DNA of 64,000 nt from DATENM01 sp045807725 (GTDB lineage: Bacteria > Acidobacteriota > Blastocatellia > UBA7656), in the NCBI GenBank assembly GCA_045807725.1, contig JBJMGV010000125.1, positions 28,909-92,908 of the forward strand. The letters run 5' to 3'. Of this stretch, positions 17,593-25,896 are shown in pieces (position 1 is the stretch's first letter; each line of letters starts with the position of its first letter). The notes under the pieces were generated by a model. It was not told the DNA's origin. It searched no databases and was given only the letters and a program-made list of their open reading frames with translations. Made by a program: the position numbers and the translations under genes.

Positions 17593-17849
17593 AGCGCCTC
17601 TCCTTGCTGCGCTTGCGCCCGCGTGCCCCGTGACTATCAAAGCCAAACGCATTCTACACCCAAGCCCAACTCGTGCAAAGCAATTCATCGTGATTCGTCG
17701 CCGCGCTGAACGGTTTTCCATCAACGTGGCTGATTGCCGCTGATACAAGTCGCGGCTCAACGCGTCGTTTGATGCCGCACGGCGGCGGCAAAGTCGCCAT
17801 CAAGCTGCGGTATGGTCGTTGCTCAATGATTCCGCAGAGGAGAACGATT
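17593..17849. other. Divergent intergenic region, nothing recognised
   Basis: 257 bases between the divergent glutaredoxin-like gene and the small lipoprotein gene. It should hold both promoters, but I see no convincing -35/-10 pair, repeat or RNA structure. Confidence 0.4.
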
Positions 17850-17972
17850 ATGCTGAGACCTTTCGTCATTGCCGCCTTATTATTCGTGGCTATGGCCGCC
17901 GCGCCCGGTTGCTCAAGCCATCACGATCAGGCTTCACGCAGCGCGCACGCCGTCACCATAACGCATCGATAG
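17850..17972 (+). CDS. Very small lipoprotein (40 aa)
   Basis: ATG at 17850 follows a good Shine-Dalgarno (AGAGGAGA). The product is 40 aa: a hydrophobic signal (LRPFVIAALLFVAMAAA), a lipobox-like APGC with Cys at ~20, and a 20-residue His/Ser-rich tail (SSHHDQASRSAHAVTITHR). A mature lipopeptide this short is unusual but resembles small entericidin-like lipoproteins in size. No homology is claimed. Confidence 0.55.
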   Translation: MLRPFVIAALLFVAMAAAPGCSSHHDQASRSAHAVTITHR

Positions 17973-18067
17973 CCGCACACCGCTACGAGTCATTTTGTTA
18001 GCCGCCAGAGCCGCTCGCGCCGCCGAACTTACAACAGCTTGAGGTCACGGCGGGCGAAGCGAAAAGC

Positions 18068-18097
18068 TTTACCTTTTTGTCTTCCTTCCTATATAAT
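18068..18097 (+). promoter_or_regulatory. Putative sigma-70-type promoter for the exported multidomain protein
   Basis: TTTACC (18068-18073) and a perfect TATAAT (18092-18097) are separated by 18 bases. The expected start site is ~130 bases before the ATG at 18231, leaving a leader with no structure I recognise. Confidence 0.5.
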
Positions 18098-18230
18098 CGC
18101 CGCATCGCAGGCCCAAATTAATTAGGGGAAAGAGCTGGTAAACGAAATTCGCAGTCGCTGCTTTTAAGTAAGTGTGCGTCTACGTTGCCGGCCTTGGGTG
18201 TGATACTTCACAAAACGGAGTGTGGTTATT

Positions 18231-21026
18231 ATGAAGCAGACTACAAGTCCGCTCAGCCGTCGTGGACGGTTGCCGATATTTCTGAGAATCGGTCTGCCGC
18301 TGGTTCTTGTCTTTGCGCTCGCGGCCATCGGGTTGATGCCGCGCGCGTCGGCCTCTTCGTCGTCAACACCGAGCGCCAGGCGGCAAGACATTCGCCCGCT
18401 GGCGGGTGATACGTGCGTGGCGGCGACGGTGATTAATCCGGGCGCGCTGCCTTACTTTGATGAAGCGACGAATGTCGGCGCTGGCAACGACATTGATCCG
18501 AGCGCGGGCGCTTGCGCTCCCGGCCCCGGCGCTGACGTGGTCTATTCCTTCACGCCGGCGGCCACTGATAGTTATACCGTCGGCGCAACACCGCTCGGCT
18601 CGACCTTTGACCTCAGCCTCTACATCATCACGGACTGCGCCAACCCTGTCTCATCGTGTGTGGCCGGAACCAACGCGCGGCCTTTCGGCAAGGGCGAAAC
18701 CCTGACCGTGACGCTGAACGCCGGCACGCGCTACTTCATCGTCGTCGATAACGCGCAGGCCAGTGGCGAAGGCGCATTTCACTTCAGCCTGCGTCGCGGC
18801 ACGCCGGCCAATGAGAACTGCGCGACTGCCGCTGACATCGCGGTGAACCGCCTGCCGTTTTCGACCAGCGCGACGACCTTCGGCGCGGCCAACGACTTCA
18901 ACCCCGGCGTGCCTTGTCTGCGCACCAATCAATCGGCCACCGGCGGAGATGTTATCTATTCGTTTACTTCGCCTGATTCGCAGAACTATGACATCACGGC
19001 GACTCCGGCAGGCAACTGGGATGTGACGCTGTACGTCGTCGTCAACTGCGCGTCGCTGTCGAATTGTACGAGCGCCGACCTTCACGGTGGCGGCGAAGCC
19101 GAAAGCCTGCGCCGCAATCTGACGCAGGGGACGACCTATTACATCATCGTGGATGGCTTTCAGGGCGACTCGGGCGACTTCACGCTGACGCTGGTTCCAA
19201 CCATCCCGAAGACGCCCGCCGCGCCGACCAACCTCGTCGCCAAAGCCGTCTCTTCGACCGAGATCGATTTGACGTGGCTAGACAACGCGACTGACGAGCA
19301 GGGCTTTCGCATTGAGCAGAGCCTCGACGGCCAGAACTTCATTGAGATTGCGACGGTCGGCCCGAACGTACAGAGCTATAACGACACGGGTTTGACGCAG
19401 GAGACGACTTACTTCTACCGCGTCTTCGCCTTCAACAACTTTGGCAACTCCGATCCGTCGAATGTCGCTGCCGACACGACGCCGAAACCGCCGTTGCCGA
19501 ATTTCCCGGTCATCAACGTCGCGCCGCTCTTCATCGATTTCGGCTCGGTGCGCGGCGGCAACACCGCTACGCAGAAGGTGACGATTACCAATCAAGGCGC
19601 GCTCGACCTGATCATCTCGCAGATCAGCAATCCGACCGGCCCGTTCACGATTTTGTCAAAGCCGGCGACGCCTGTGACCATCCCGACAGGCGGCAGCCTT
19701 GAGCTGACCGTGCAATTCCAGCCGCCGGGCATTGGGCGGTTCGGCGGCGCGTTCAATATCTCAAGCAATGACCCGACCAACCCGCTTGTCACCGTGACGC
19801 TGGCCGGCACGGGCACGTCGAATCCTGTGCCGAACCTGGATATTAGCCAGGCGGTCATCGACTTCCCGACCGGCTCGTCGGTGACGACGCTTGAGCTTAA
19901 GAACACGGGCGACGCCGACCTGCTGTTGGCCAGCATACAGCCGCCGAGTTCGCCGTTCGGATTCAGCGGCGCGCCGCCACTGCCGACAACATTGAAGCCA
20001 GGCGACCGCGTGTTGTTGACCGTCAGCTTCTCGCCGACCGCTTCGGGCGTCTTCACCAGCCGCATCTCGATTGTCAGCAATGACCCCGACGCGCTGTTGA
20101 CCGTCATCACGTTGCGCGGCACGAGCACGCCGCAGAGCGAAGCCTTCAAGCTGCGCGCGCCGGCGCAGTTCACTGCCATCGCCAGCCAGTCCAACACCAT
20201 CAACGTGATTGCCGCCAACGGCGGGACTGATGTCCGTCTATCAGCTTCAGCGGTTGTCGGCGGCACGTTCACGGATCGCGGCAATGGCCGAGGCGATCTG
20301 GTCATTACCCCGGCAGCGGCAACGGCGGGCACATCGCTGCAAGTCTTGTTCACGGCGAGCGACTCGCAGGGCCGCACCAAGACTTTCCCGACGACGATCA
20401 AGGTCGTGAATGCGGCGGATGTCGTGCAGGTAGAAGTGCTGTGGACGCCTCCGACGGCTGCGGGTGGTGCGGCGACCGACGCGGCGGCGATTGATTCGTT
20501 CGTCACACAAACTGTGCATCGGCCCAGCGGTTCAGCGCCTTCGACGCTGGTGGGCTACGCGATCTATCGCGGCACGGCAACCGGCGTGCAGGCGCAGTTG
20601 TCGAGCCTGATTGGCGTTTCGACGACCACTTCGTTTACTGACACGCTGCCGAAAGCGGCTGAAGGTCAGTTGAATGCGTTCCGTTACTTCTACGTCGTCG
20701 TGGCGCTCTACCGCGACAGCACAGAGAGCAGTCAATCGAATGAAGCCTCGACGCTGCCGCGCATCGTCGGCGCGGCCTTCCGCAGCAAGGGCATTCACCT
20801 GCAAAGCTTCAACGTCAACATACAGAGCGGCGCGGTGCTGATCGTTGATGGCACGGAGCGCTACACCTTGCAACTGAGCGGCGACGAGTTCGTGGTCGGC
20901 AAGAACGACCGCAGCACGCCGGGCAACGCCAAGCCGAAAGGCTTGATCCAGCCGGGCACGTCGCACACGCTGGTCGTGCAGAACCCGAACGGGCAGACTT
21001 CGCTGCCCGTCACCCTGACGCGATAA
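18231..21026 (+). CDS. Exported multidomain protein (PPC-like, FN3, choice-of-anchor modules)
   Basis: 931-aa secreted protein. Signal peptide ~1-42 (LRIGLPLVLVFALAAIGLMPRASA). Two PPC-like beta modules follow (~57-190 and ~195-325: DVVYSFTPAATDSYTV, DVIYSFTSPDSQNYDI). An FN3 domain spans ~335-415 (APTNLVAKAVSSTEIDLTW). Two ASPM-SPD-2-Hydin/choice-of-anchor D modules span ~425-635 (FIDFGSVRGGNTATQKVTI; SIVSNDPDALLTVITLRGT). The C terminus is another FN3-like region and a short IPT-like strand set. There is no enzyme domain, so it is probably a surface or matrix protein. ATG at 18231 is better placed than GTG at 18222 relative to GGAG. A strong terminator follows. Confidence 0.85.
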   Translation: MKQTTSPLSRRGRLPIFLRIGLPLVLVFALAAIGLMPRASASSSSTPSARRQDIRPLAGDTCVAATVINPGALPYFDEATNVGAGNDIDPSAGACAPGPGADVVYSFTPAATDSYTVGATPLGSTFDLSLYIITDCANPVSSCVAGTNARPFGKGETLTVTLNAGTRYFIVVDNAQASGEGAFHFSLRRGTPANENCATAADIAVNRLPFSTSATTFGAANDFNPGVPCLRTNQSATGGDVIYSFTSPDSQNYDITATPAGNWDVTLYVVVNCASLSNCTSADLHGGGEAESLRRNLTQGTTYYIIVDGFQGDSGDFTLTLVPTIPKTPAAPTNLVAKAVSSTEIDLTWLDNATDEQGFRIEQSLDGQNFIEIATVGPNVQSYNDTGLTQETTYFYRVFAFNNFGNSDPSNVAADTTPKPPLPNFPVINVAPLFIDFGSVRGGNTATQKVTITNQGALDLIISQISNPTGPFTILSKPATPVTIPTGGSLELTVQFQPPGIGRFGGAFNISSNDPTNPLVTVTLAGTGTSNPVPNLDISQAVIDFPTGSSVTTLELKNTGDADLLLASIQPPSSPFGFSGAPPLPTTLKPGDRVLLTVSFSPTASGVFTSRISIVSNDPDALLTVITLRGTSTPQSEAFKLRAPAQFTAIASQSNTINVIAANGGTDVRLSASAVVGGTFTDRGNGRGDLVITPAAATAGTSLQVLFTASDSQGRTKTFPTTIKVVNAADVVQVEVLWTPPTAAGGAATDAAAIDSFVTQTVHRPSGSAPSTLVGYAIYRGTATGVQAQLSSLIGVSTTTSFTDTLPKAAEGQLNAFRYFYVVVALYRDSTESSQSNEASTLPRIVGAAFRSKGIHLQSFNVNIQSGAVLIVDGTERYTLQLSGDEFVVGKNDRSTPGNAKPKGLIQPGTSHTLVVQNPNGQTSLPVTLTR

Positions 21027-21048
21027 GCGATCATCCCTTAACCACTCA

Positions 21049-21088
21049 AGGCGCGCGGAGCGTGATTGCTCCGCGCGCCTTTTTCTTT
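21049..21088 (+). terminator. Intrinsic terminator
   Basis: A 13-bp perfect stem (AGGCGCGCGGAGC with GCTCCGCGCGCCT), 6-base loop and TTTTTCTTT tail. It lies 22 bases after the stop of the exported multidomain protein. Confidence 0.92.
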
Positions 21089-21168
21089 ACGGCGTGAATT
21101 CAATTCGCGGCCCGGTTGGGATAGAATCGTTCGGCATCTGTGGCGCTACCTTTGTCTTCGGAGGAATT

Positions 21169-21453
21169 ATGCTGCGCAAAGCCGGGCTGACCTTTTTCTC
21201 CGCGCTCGTTCTGGTCGCGCTCTTCACGGTCTGCAACGCGCAGGAGGATCATCAACACGCGCACGGCGCAGGCGAGAAGATTGGGCACGTTCACTTTCCC
21301 ATCTCCTGCGATTCGGCACAGGCGGAATTCGACCGCGCCGTGGCGATGCTTCATTCGCGGCTCGTGACGATTTGTAATCTGGCTGACAGTAGCCGGAGCG
21401 AGTTAAAAGAGGCCAGAATGTTTCTGCAAAGCCAGCCGTCGCGCGGGCGATGA
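21169..21453 (+). pseudogene. Truncated exported TPR-type protein remnant
   Basis: 94 codons with GGAGG before the ATG and a clear signal peptide (LRKAGLTFFSALVLVALFTVCNAQ). The mature start HVHFPISCDSAQAEFDRAV then AMLHS matches the opening of long TPR proteins of environmental bacteria, where it normally continues into several TPR repeats. Here it breaks off after LHS and ends 40 residues later in an unrelated tail. I read it as a gene fragment left by an internal or 3' deletion. A short functional exported protein cannot be excluded. Confidence 0.5.
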
Positions 21454-21478
21454 CCGCCGATCACATCAAGCGGGCGGC

Positions 21479-21506
21479 TTCACTCTTCTGAAGAATTTGC
21501 TATAGT
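21479..21506 (+). promoter_or_regulatory. Putative promoter for the creatininase-like gene
   Basis: TTCACT (21479-21484) and TATAGT (21501-21506) with a 16-base spacer. It lies about 36 bases before the ATG at 21542, which also has GGAGG just upstream. Confidence 0.4.
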
Positions 21507-21541
21507 CACGCTGCCTATTCACCGATCAGAGGAGGGATGAG

Positions 21542-22405
21542 ATGAAGCTGCTAATCAGATCGCTCGTGACGGTTGTGCTGCTCGCCGCTTGCGCCAGTGC
21601 CCAGGACCTGCCGTCGCGCTGGGACGAATTGACGGCAAGCGATTGGCCGAAGGCATTAGAAAAATCAGCTTATACCTGCATATTGCCCATCGGCATTCTC
21701 GAAAAGCACGGGCCGCACGCGCCAATGGGTTCCGACTTGATTCAAGTGCGCGAATGGTCGGCGCGCGTTACGAAGAGCGAATACGCCGTCGTCTTCCCTG
21801 ATTATTTCTATGGCCAGATTTATGAAGCGCGCCACCAGCCGGGCGCTTTCGCGCTGCCGAGCCGACTGGTCTGGGAACTGCTCGACGCGACGTGTGAAGA
21901 GATCGCGCGCAACGGTTTTAAGAAGATTCTCATCGTCAACGGTCACGGCGGCAATCCGCAACTGCTGCGCTTCTTCGTGCAGTCGCAGCTTGAGCGCCGC
22001 CGCGATTACGTCGTCTATTTCTATGATCCCGGCGCGGAATCGGACCTGGCCGAAAAGGTCAGCCAGATGCGCAAGTCCGATCCGGCGACCGATATGCACG
22101 CGGGCGAGCGCGAGACTTCTGTGCTGCTCTACCTGCGGCCCGATCTGGTGAAGATGGATCACGCCACCGACGAGTCGGGCGAGAATCAGAAGCGGTTGGC
22201 CATCCCAGACATCTACACGGCCATCTGGTGGTACGCCGCCTTCCCGAATCATTACGCCGGCGAGGGCGCGAAGGCGAGCCGCGAGTTGGGCCAGTTGATT
22301 ACCGAATATCGCATCGCTTCGCTGGCGAAAGCGTTGCGCGCCGTTAAGGCCGACACCAAAACGCCTGAGCTTCAGAAAGAATTTTTTGATCGAGTGAAGA
22401 AATGA
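21542..22405 (+). CDS. Exported creatininase-family amidohydrolase
   Basis: 287 aa of the creatinine amidohydrolase family (creatininase, mycofactocin MftE, FAPy hydrolases). Metal-binding residues are intact: ILPIGILEKHGPHAPMGSD (Glu, His, Asp), ILIVNGHGGNPQ (His) and MHAGERETSVL (Glu). Unlike most family members it has an export signal: MKLLIRSLVTVVLLAAC then ASAQ. LAAC at 14-17 is a valid lipobox, and ASA-Q is a possible type I cleavage site, so it may be a lipoprotein or free periplasmic enzyme. It converges on coaX with 9 bases between stops. Confidence 0.85.
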   Translation: MKLLIRSLVTVVLLAACASAQDLPSRWDELTASDWPKALEKSAYTCILPIGILEKHGPHAPMGSDLIQVREWSARVTKSEYAVVFPDYFYGQIYEARHQPGAFALPSRLVWELLDATCEEIARNGFKKILIVNGHGGNPQLLRFFVQSQLERRRDYVVYFYDPGAESDLAEKVSQMRKSDPATDMHAGERETSVLLYLRPDLVKMDHATDESGENQKRLAIPDIYTAIWWYAAFPNHYAGEGAKASRELGQLITEYRIASLAKALRAVKADTKTPELQKEFFDRVKK

Positions 22406-22414
22406 GAAACGCCG

Positions 22415-23179
22415 TCAAGCCTGATTGCGCTCGTAGACGATGCGTATGCCTTCGAGTGTGATGTTGGCTTCGACGGCTTCGATCAACCGCGAGCCGCGAC
22501 TGATGAGCGGCGCGAGGCCGCCCGTGGCGATGACTCGCGTGGCGTCGCCGAGTTCGGCGATCAATCGTTCGAGCACCCCATCAACCAGCGCGATGTTGCC
22601 GTAATAGAGGCCCGATTGGATGCTCTGCGCCGGCGTCGTGCCGATCAGCTTGTCGGGTCGGCGTATGTCGGTGTTGCGCAGCCGCGCCGCGCGTTGAAAC
22701 AGCGCGTCGGCGGAAATCTGTATGCCGGGATAGATGATGCCGCCGAGGTACTCGCCCATCTTCGACACCGCATCAAAGGTCGTCGCCGTGCCGAAGTCAA
22801 CAATGATGCACGGGCCGCCATACTTCTCAAATGCGGCGATAGCGTTGACAACGCGGTCCGCGCCGACTTCGCGCGGGTCGTCATACAAGACGGGCATGCC
22901 GGCGTTCTGGCTGTTGATGAATAACGGCTCAAGCTTGAAATAGACCTCGGCCATCTTGTGCAGTGTGAAGTTGAGCGTCGGCACGACCGACGAGATAGCT
23001 ATTGCCGTGATGGCCGACGAGTCCAGTCCCGCCAGGTTGAGCAGCGTGCGGCACATAATGCCGTATTCATCGACCGTGCGTTGGCGTTCGCTCGTAAGCC
23101 GCCAGCTATGTTTCAAATCGCCGCCTTCGTAAAGGCCGAGCGTCGTGTTGGTGTTGCCTACGTCGAGAACTAGCAGCAT
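22415..23179 (-). CDS. coaX: Type III pantothenate kinase
   Basis: First step of coenzyme A synthesis. 254 aa with the ASKHA fold: LLVLDVGNTNTTLGLYEG (phosphate-binding loop), EVGADRVVNAIAAFEKYGGP (pantothenate-binding and catalytic Asp), IIVDFGTATTFDAV and LGGIIYPGIQISADALFQRAARL. Length is normal. birA lies upstream on the same strand but is separated by 569 bases of repeats; birA-coaX adjacency is common in bacteria. Confidence 0.95.
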   Translation of the reverse strand: MLLVLDVGNTNTTLGLYEGGDLKHSWRLTSERQRTVDEYGIMCRTLLNLAGLDSSAITAIAISSVVPTLNFTLHKMAEVYFKLEPLFINSQNAGMPVLYDDPREVGADRVVNAIAAFEKYGGPCIIVDFGTATTFDAVSKMGEYLGGIIYPGIQISADALFQRAARLRNTDIRRPDKLIGTTPAQSIQSGLYYGNIALVDGVLERLIAELGDATRVIATGGLAPLISRGSRLIEAVEANITLEGIRIVYERNQA

Positions 23180-23238
23180 AAAGATTGCGTCCCAATCGAT
23201 GGCGATTCAACGTGGGGCGGTGTTGAACTCATGAAGCA

Positions 23239-23427
23239 GCGCAACATCGCTGCACAGCGGCGGATGCGCAACATCGCCGCGTAGCGGTGGATGCACAACA
23301 TCGCCGCGTAGCAGCAGATGAACAACATTGCTGCATATCGGCAGATGCACAACATCGCTGCATAGTGGCGGATGCGCAACATCGCTGCATAACGGCGGAT
23401 GCGCAACATCGCCGCGTAGCGGCGGAT
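23239..23427. repeat. 27-bp tandem repeat, 7 copies
   Basis: Seven direct copies of a 27-mer that starts GCGCAACATCGC and ends GCGGCGGAT, with a few substitutions between copies. Each unit contains a short palindrome around CGCCGCGTAGCGGCG. Because 27 is divisible by three, it reads as a 9-residue repeat in every open frame (RRYAAMLRI on the minus strand). There are no unique spacers, so it is not CRISPR. Confidence 0.9.
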
Positions 23428-23608
23428 GAATTTAGCCGGGCGTTTCAACGCCCGGAAGCTGCCGCCGCCGTTAGCCCACGTCGCGTAGCGACGTCTGAAT
23501 CGCCAGATCAAGCGTCGCTGACGCGACGCGGCTATCTTAAACGTCGCTGCTCACAGGCATTGAAATGCCTGCCTAAATTCAGTTGCCGCTACGCGGCATC
23601 TTCAAGCA

Positions 23609-23674
23609 AAGCCATCTTTAACATCCGTCAAAACCATCTTTAACATTCGTCAAAGCCATCTTTAACATCCGTAG
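23609..23674. repeat. 22-bp tandem repeat, 3 copies
   Basis: Three adjacent copies of AAGCCATCTTTAACATCCGT plus two bases, with one or two substitutions each, just before the 3' end of birA. Confidence 0.8.
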
Positions 23675-23748
23675 CGAGAAGCCCCTGCTTTCAACATGAG
23701 CCGCCTGAGTATCGCACACCCTCTTGCCGCCAGCAAAGCGGGCGCGGC

Positions 23749-24495
23749 TCACCCTTTTCTCAGGCTGACTTCGCCGGCGACGACCTCGCATCGTGTGCCG
23801 TCCGCCGTCTCGACGATGAGCGCGCCCGATGGCGCAAGGCCGCGCGTGATGCCTTCGATGCAACGGTCGCCATTCTCGACGCGAACCGCGCAGCCGTTGG
23901 CGTAAGACGAGCGTGCCTGCCACTCGGCGATGATGGCCGCCGGCTGACGCAAGGCGACGCGATACCATCTTTCGAGCCGCACAAGCAGCGATGCGGCGAA
24001 CTCATCCGGCATCACGCGCCGCCCGCTTTCGATAAGCAGTGATGTGGCGATGTTCTGTAACTCGGCAGGGAACTCGCGCTGGCCGAGGTTGACGCCGACG
24101 CCGAGCACCGCGTAAGTGAGCTTACTTTTTTCAATAGCCGATTCGACAAGGATGCCGCAGATTTTTCTTTCGCGCGCGTGAACGTCGTTCGGCCACTTGA
24201 TGTCTACGGCGACGGCGTAATCAACCGCGAGCGTTTCAGCAACGGCGACGGCGGCGGCCAGCGTGATGAGTGTGGCGCGGGCCGGTTTGACCGGCGGGCG
24301 CAGGATGACGGAAAGGTAAAGCCCTTCACCCAAAGGCGAGGCCCACACGCGACCCTGCCGCCCGCGCCCGCGCGTCTGTTCGCGGGCCAGTACGGCGACG
24401 CCTTCCGGTGCGCCCTGCTCGGCCAGTTCACGCGCCAGATCGTTGGTCGAAGGCAGGGAGTCGAATCGCAGAATCGCGCCGCCGAGAGGAGTCAT
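23749..24495 (-). CDS. birA: Biotin--[acetyl-CoA-carboxylase] ligase
   Basis: Attaches biotin to the carboxylase BCCP subunit. 248 aa, the short form without the N-terminal DNA-binding domain of E. coli BirA, so not a repressor. Visible: SLPSTNDLARELAEQG, AREQTRGRGRQGRVWASP (biotin/AMP loop GRGRQGR), IKWPNDVHARERKICGILVE and VLGVGVNLGQREFP. The C-terminal SH3-like domain is present. It starts 9 bases after a hypothetical gene, which follows nadC. Confidence 0.94.
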   Translation of the reverse strand: MTPLGGAILRFDSLPSTNDLARELAEQGAPEGVAVLAREQTRGRGRQGRVWASPLGEGLYLSVILRPPVKPARATLITLAAAVAVAETLAVDYAVAVDIKWPNDVHARERKICGILVESAIEKSKLTYAVLGVGVNLGQREFPAELQNIATSLLIESGRRVMPDEFAASLLVRLERWYRVALRQPAAIIAEWQARSSYANGCAVRVENGDRCIEGITRGLAPSGALIVETADGTRCEVVAGEVSLRKG

Positions 24496-24504
24496 AGACC
24501 AGGA

Positions 24505-24912
24505 TTATCGCGTAGAGAGTTCGACAAAACGGTTGGTGGCGTTGAGAGCGGCTTTGACCGCGGCATCTATTTCGGGGCCGGCAATCGGGCAACTGCCGAA
24601 GACCTGAATATTTTTATCTTCAAAGACAATGTCAACGAGCACGGCGACGAGGTCTTTGCCGAGCGCGTTGACGTGATCGAGATCAGCGAGGGTGGCCGTG
24701 AAGCGCCGCTCGACAGTCTCTTCGACAACCTTCAGCGTCGCCTTGGCCGCTGCTTTCAAGTAACCGATGGGCGCGTCATCCATTGCCGCTTCGGCTTCAA
24801 TCACGCGCGCGGCGTAACTCACTGTCACGCGCACCCGGCAGCCGGCCTCACCGTCGTCCAGCACTTCGGCTTTGTCAAACCGTAATCGCATGTGGCTTAC
24901 GCTGTCTGTCAT
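24505..24912 (-). CDS. Conserved-looking hypothetical protein
   Basis: 135 aa, no signal peptide or membrane segment. It alternates predicted strands and helices: VRVTVSYAARVIEAEAAM, a helix APIGYLKAAAKATLKVVEET, a strand DLVAVLVDIVFEDKNIQVFG, and a closing helix AAVKAALNATNRFVEL. The ending resembles small alpha/beta proteins of unknown function in other high-GC bacteria. It is only 9 bases upstream of birA and downstream of nadC, so it belongs to the cofactor gene cluster; I cannot assign a function. Confidence 0.65.
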   Translation of the reverse strand: MTDSVSHMRLRFDKAEVLDDGEAGCRVRVTVSYAARVIEAEAAMDDAPIGYLKAAAKATLKVVEETVERRFTATLADLDHVNALGKDLVAVLVDIVFEDKNIQVFGSCPIAGPEIDAAVKAALNATNRFVELSTR

Positions 24913-25036
24913 GATCGAGCTTTCGGTTCACTGACCCTCTCAGACTGTGGAGTCAAACCCCTGACACTGTAAACCGAAAATCGGAAAGTGAAAACAGAAA
25001 AGTGTTGAGTGGTATGTATTACTTTCAACTTATCGC

Positions 25037-25888
25037 TCAAATGGGAGCGACCTTCAGGCTGATGTCAACAGCGGTTGCTGAGTGCGTGATTGCGCCGACC
25101 GAGATTAAATCGACACCGCATTCGGCGATGCCGCGAACCGTGCTGAGGTTGACGCCGCCCGATGCTTCGATCAACACGGCGGGCGCTTGTTCGCGGATCA
25201 ACTGCACGGCTGCGCGCATGGCCTCGGTCGTCATATTGTCGAGCATAATGACATCCGCGCCGGCCTTGAGCGCTTCGCGCAGTTGTGCGTCATTCGAGAC
25301 TTCGACTTCAATGCGCATCAGGTGCGGAACGCTGCCGCGAGCCATCTCGATGGCGCGACGTACGCCGCCGGCCAGCGCGATGTGGTTGTCTTTGATGAGC
25401 ACGCCGTCGTCCAATCCAAAGCGATGATTGAAGCCGCCGCCGATAGTGACGGCGTACTTCTCAAGCGCCCTCAGTCCCGGCGTTGTCTTGCGCGTATCAA
25501 CGATCTTCGCGCCGGTTCCGGCAACGGCATCAACGTAACGTTTGGTCAGCGTCGCTACGCCTGACAGCCGCTGCAAGAGGTTCAGCGCCGTGCGCTCGCC
25601 GATCAACAGCACGTCGGCAGGGCCTTCGATGCGGGCGAACTCCGAGCCGGCGGCGACAGCGTCGCCGTCAAAGGCGCGCGACTCGATCTGAATCTGGCTG
25701 TCGAGCGTTGAGAAGACGGCTTCAGCAATCTCCAGCCCGCAGAGGACGAAGTCCTGCTTGGCGAGAAAGCGACCGCGCCCCATCAAGCCGCCGCGCACCG
25801 TCGCCGCCGTCGTGATATCGCCGCGCCCCATATCTTCTTTCAACAGGTCGCCGGCCATCGCGTAGATAATTCCGATGTCGAGGTCCAT
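25037..25888 (-). CDS. nadC: Nicotinate-nucleotide pyrophosphorylase (carboxylating)
   Basis: Quinolinate phosphoribosyltransferase of de novo NAD synthesis. 283 aa. Signatures: LKEDMGRGDITTAATV, EGPADVLLIGERTALNLLQR with LSGVATLT, DTRKTTPGLRALEKYAV with GGGFNHRFGLDDGVLIKDNH, then EVEVSNDAQLREAL, IMLDNM and EASGGVNLSTV. The start is 8 bases after the valS stop, so valS-nadC are likely cotranscribed. nadE, the last step of NAD synthesis, is near the other end of the window. Confidence 0.96.
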   Translation of the reverse strand: MDLDIGIIYAMAGDLLKEDMGRGDITTAATVRGGLMGRGRFLAKQDFVLCGLEIAEAVFSTLDSQIQIESRAFDGDAVAAGSEFARIEGPADVLLIGERTALNLLQRLSGVATLTKRYVDAVAGTGAKIVDTRKTTPGLRALEKYAVTIGGGFNHRFGLDDGVLIKDNHIALAGGVRRAIEMARGSVPHLMRIEVEVSNDAQLREALKAGADVIMLDNMTTEAMRAAVQLIREQAPAVLIEASGGVNLSTVRGIAECGVDLISVGAITHSATAVDISLKVAPI

Positions 25889-25896
25889 ATCTTTGA

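Larger units (their letters stand above)
23180..23748. repeat. Gene-free repeat cluster between coaX and birA
   Basis: 569 bases with no credible gene. It contains a 27-bp tandem array (23239-23427), a chain of small hairpins (23428-23610, around GCCGGGCGTTTCAACGCCCGG, GCGTCGCTGACGC and GGCATTGAAATGCC) shared with 5035-5210 in the other orientation, and a 22-bp triple repeat (~23609-23674). Frames on both strands (for example 23170-23511 minus and 23287-23643 plus) translate the repeats and are not accepted as genes. Confidence 0.8.

Noticed and set aside
23239..23427. Possible CRISPR array (regular 27-bp repeats)
   Set aside because: Copies are directly adjacent with no unique spacers, and there are no cas genes in the window.
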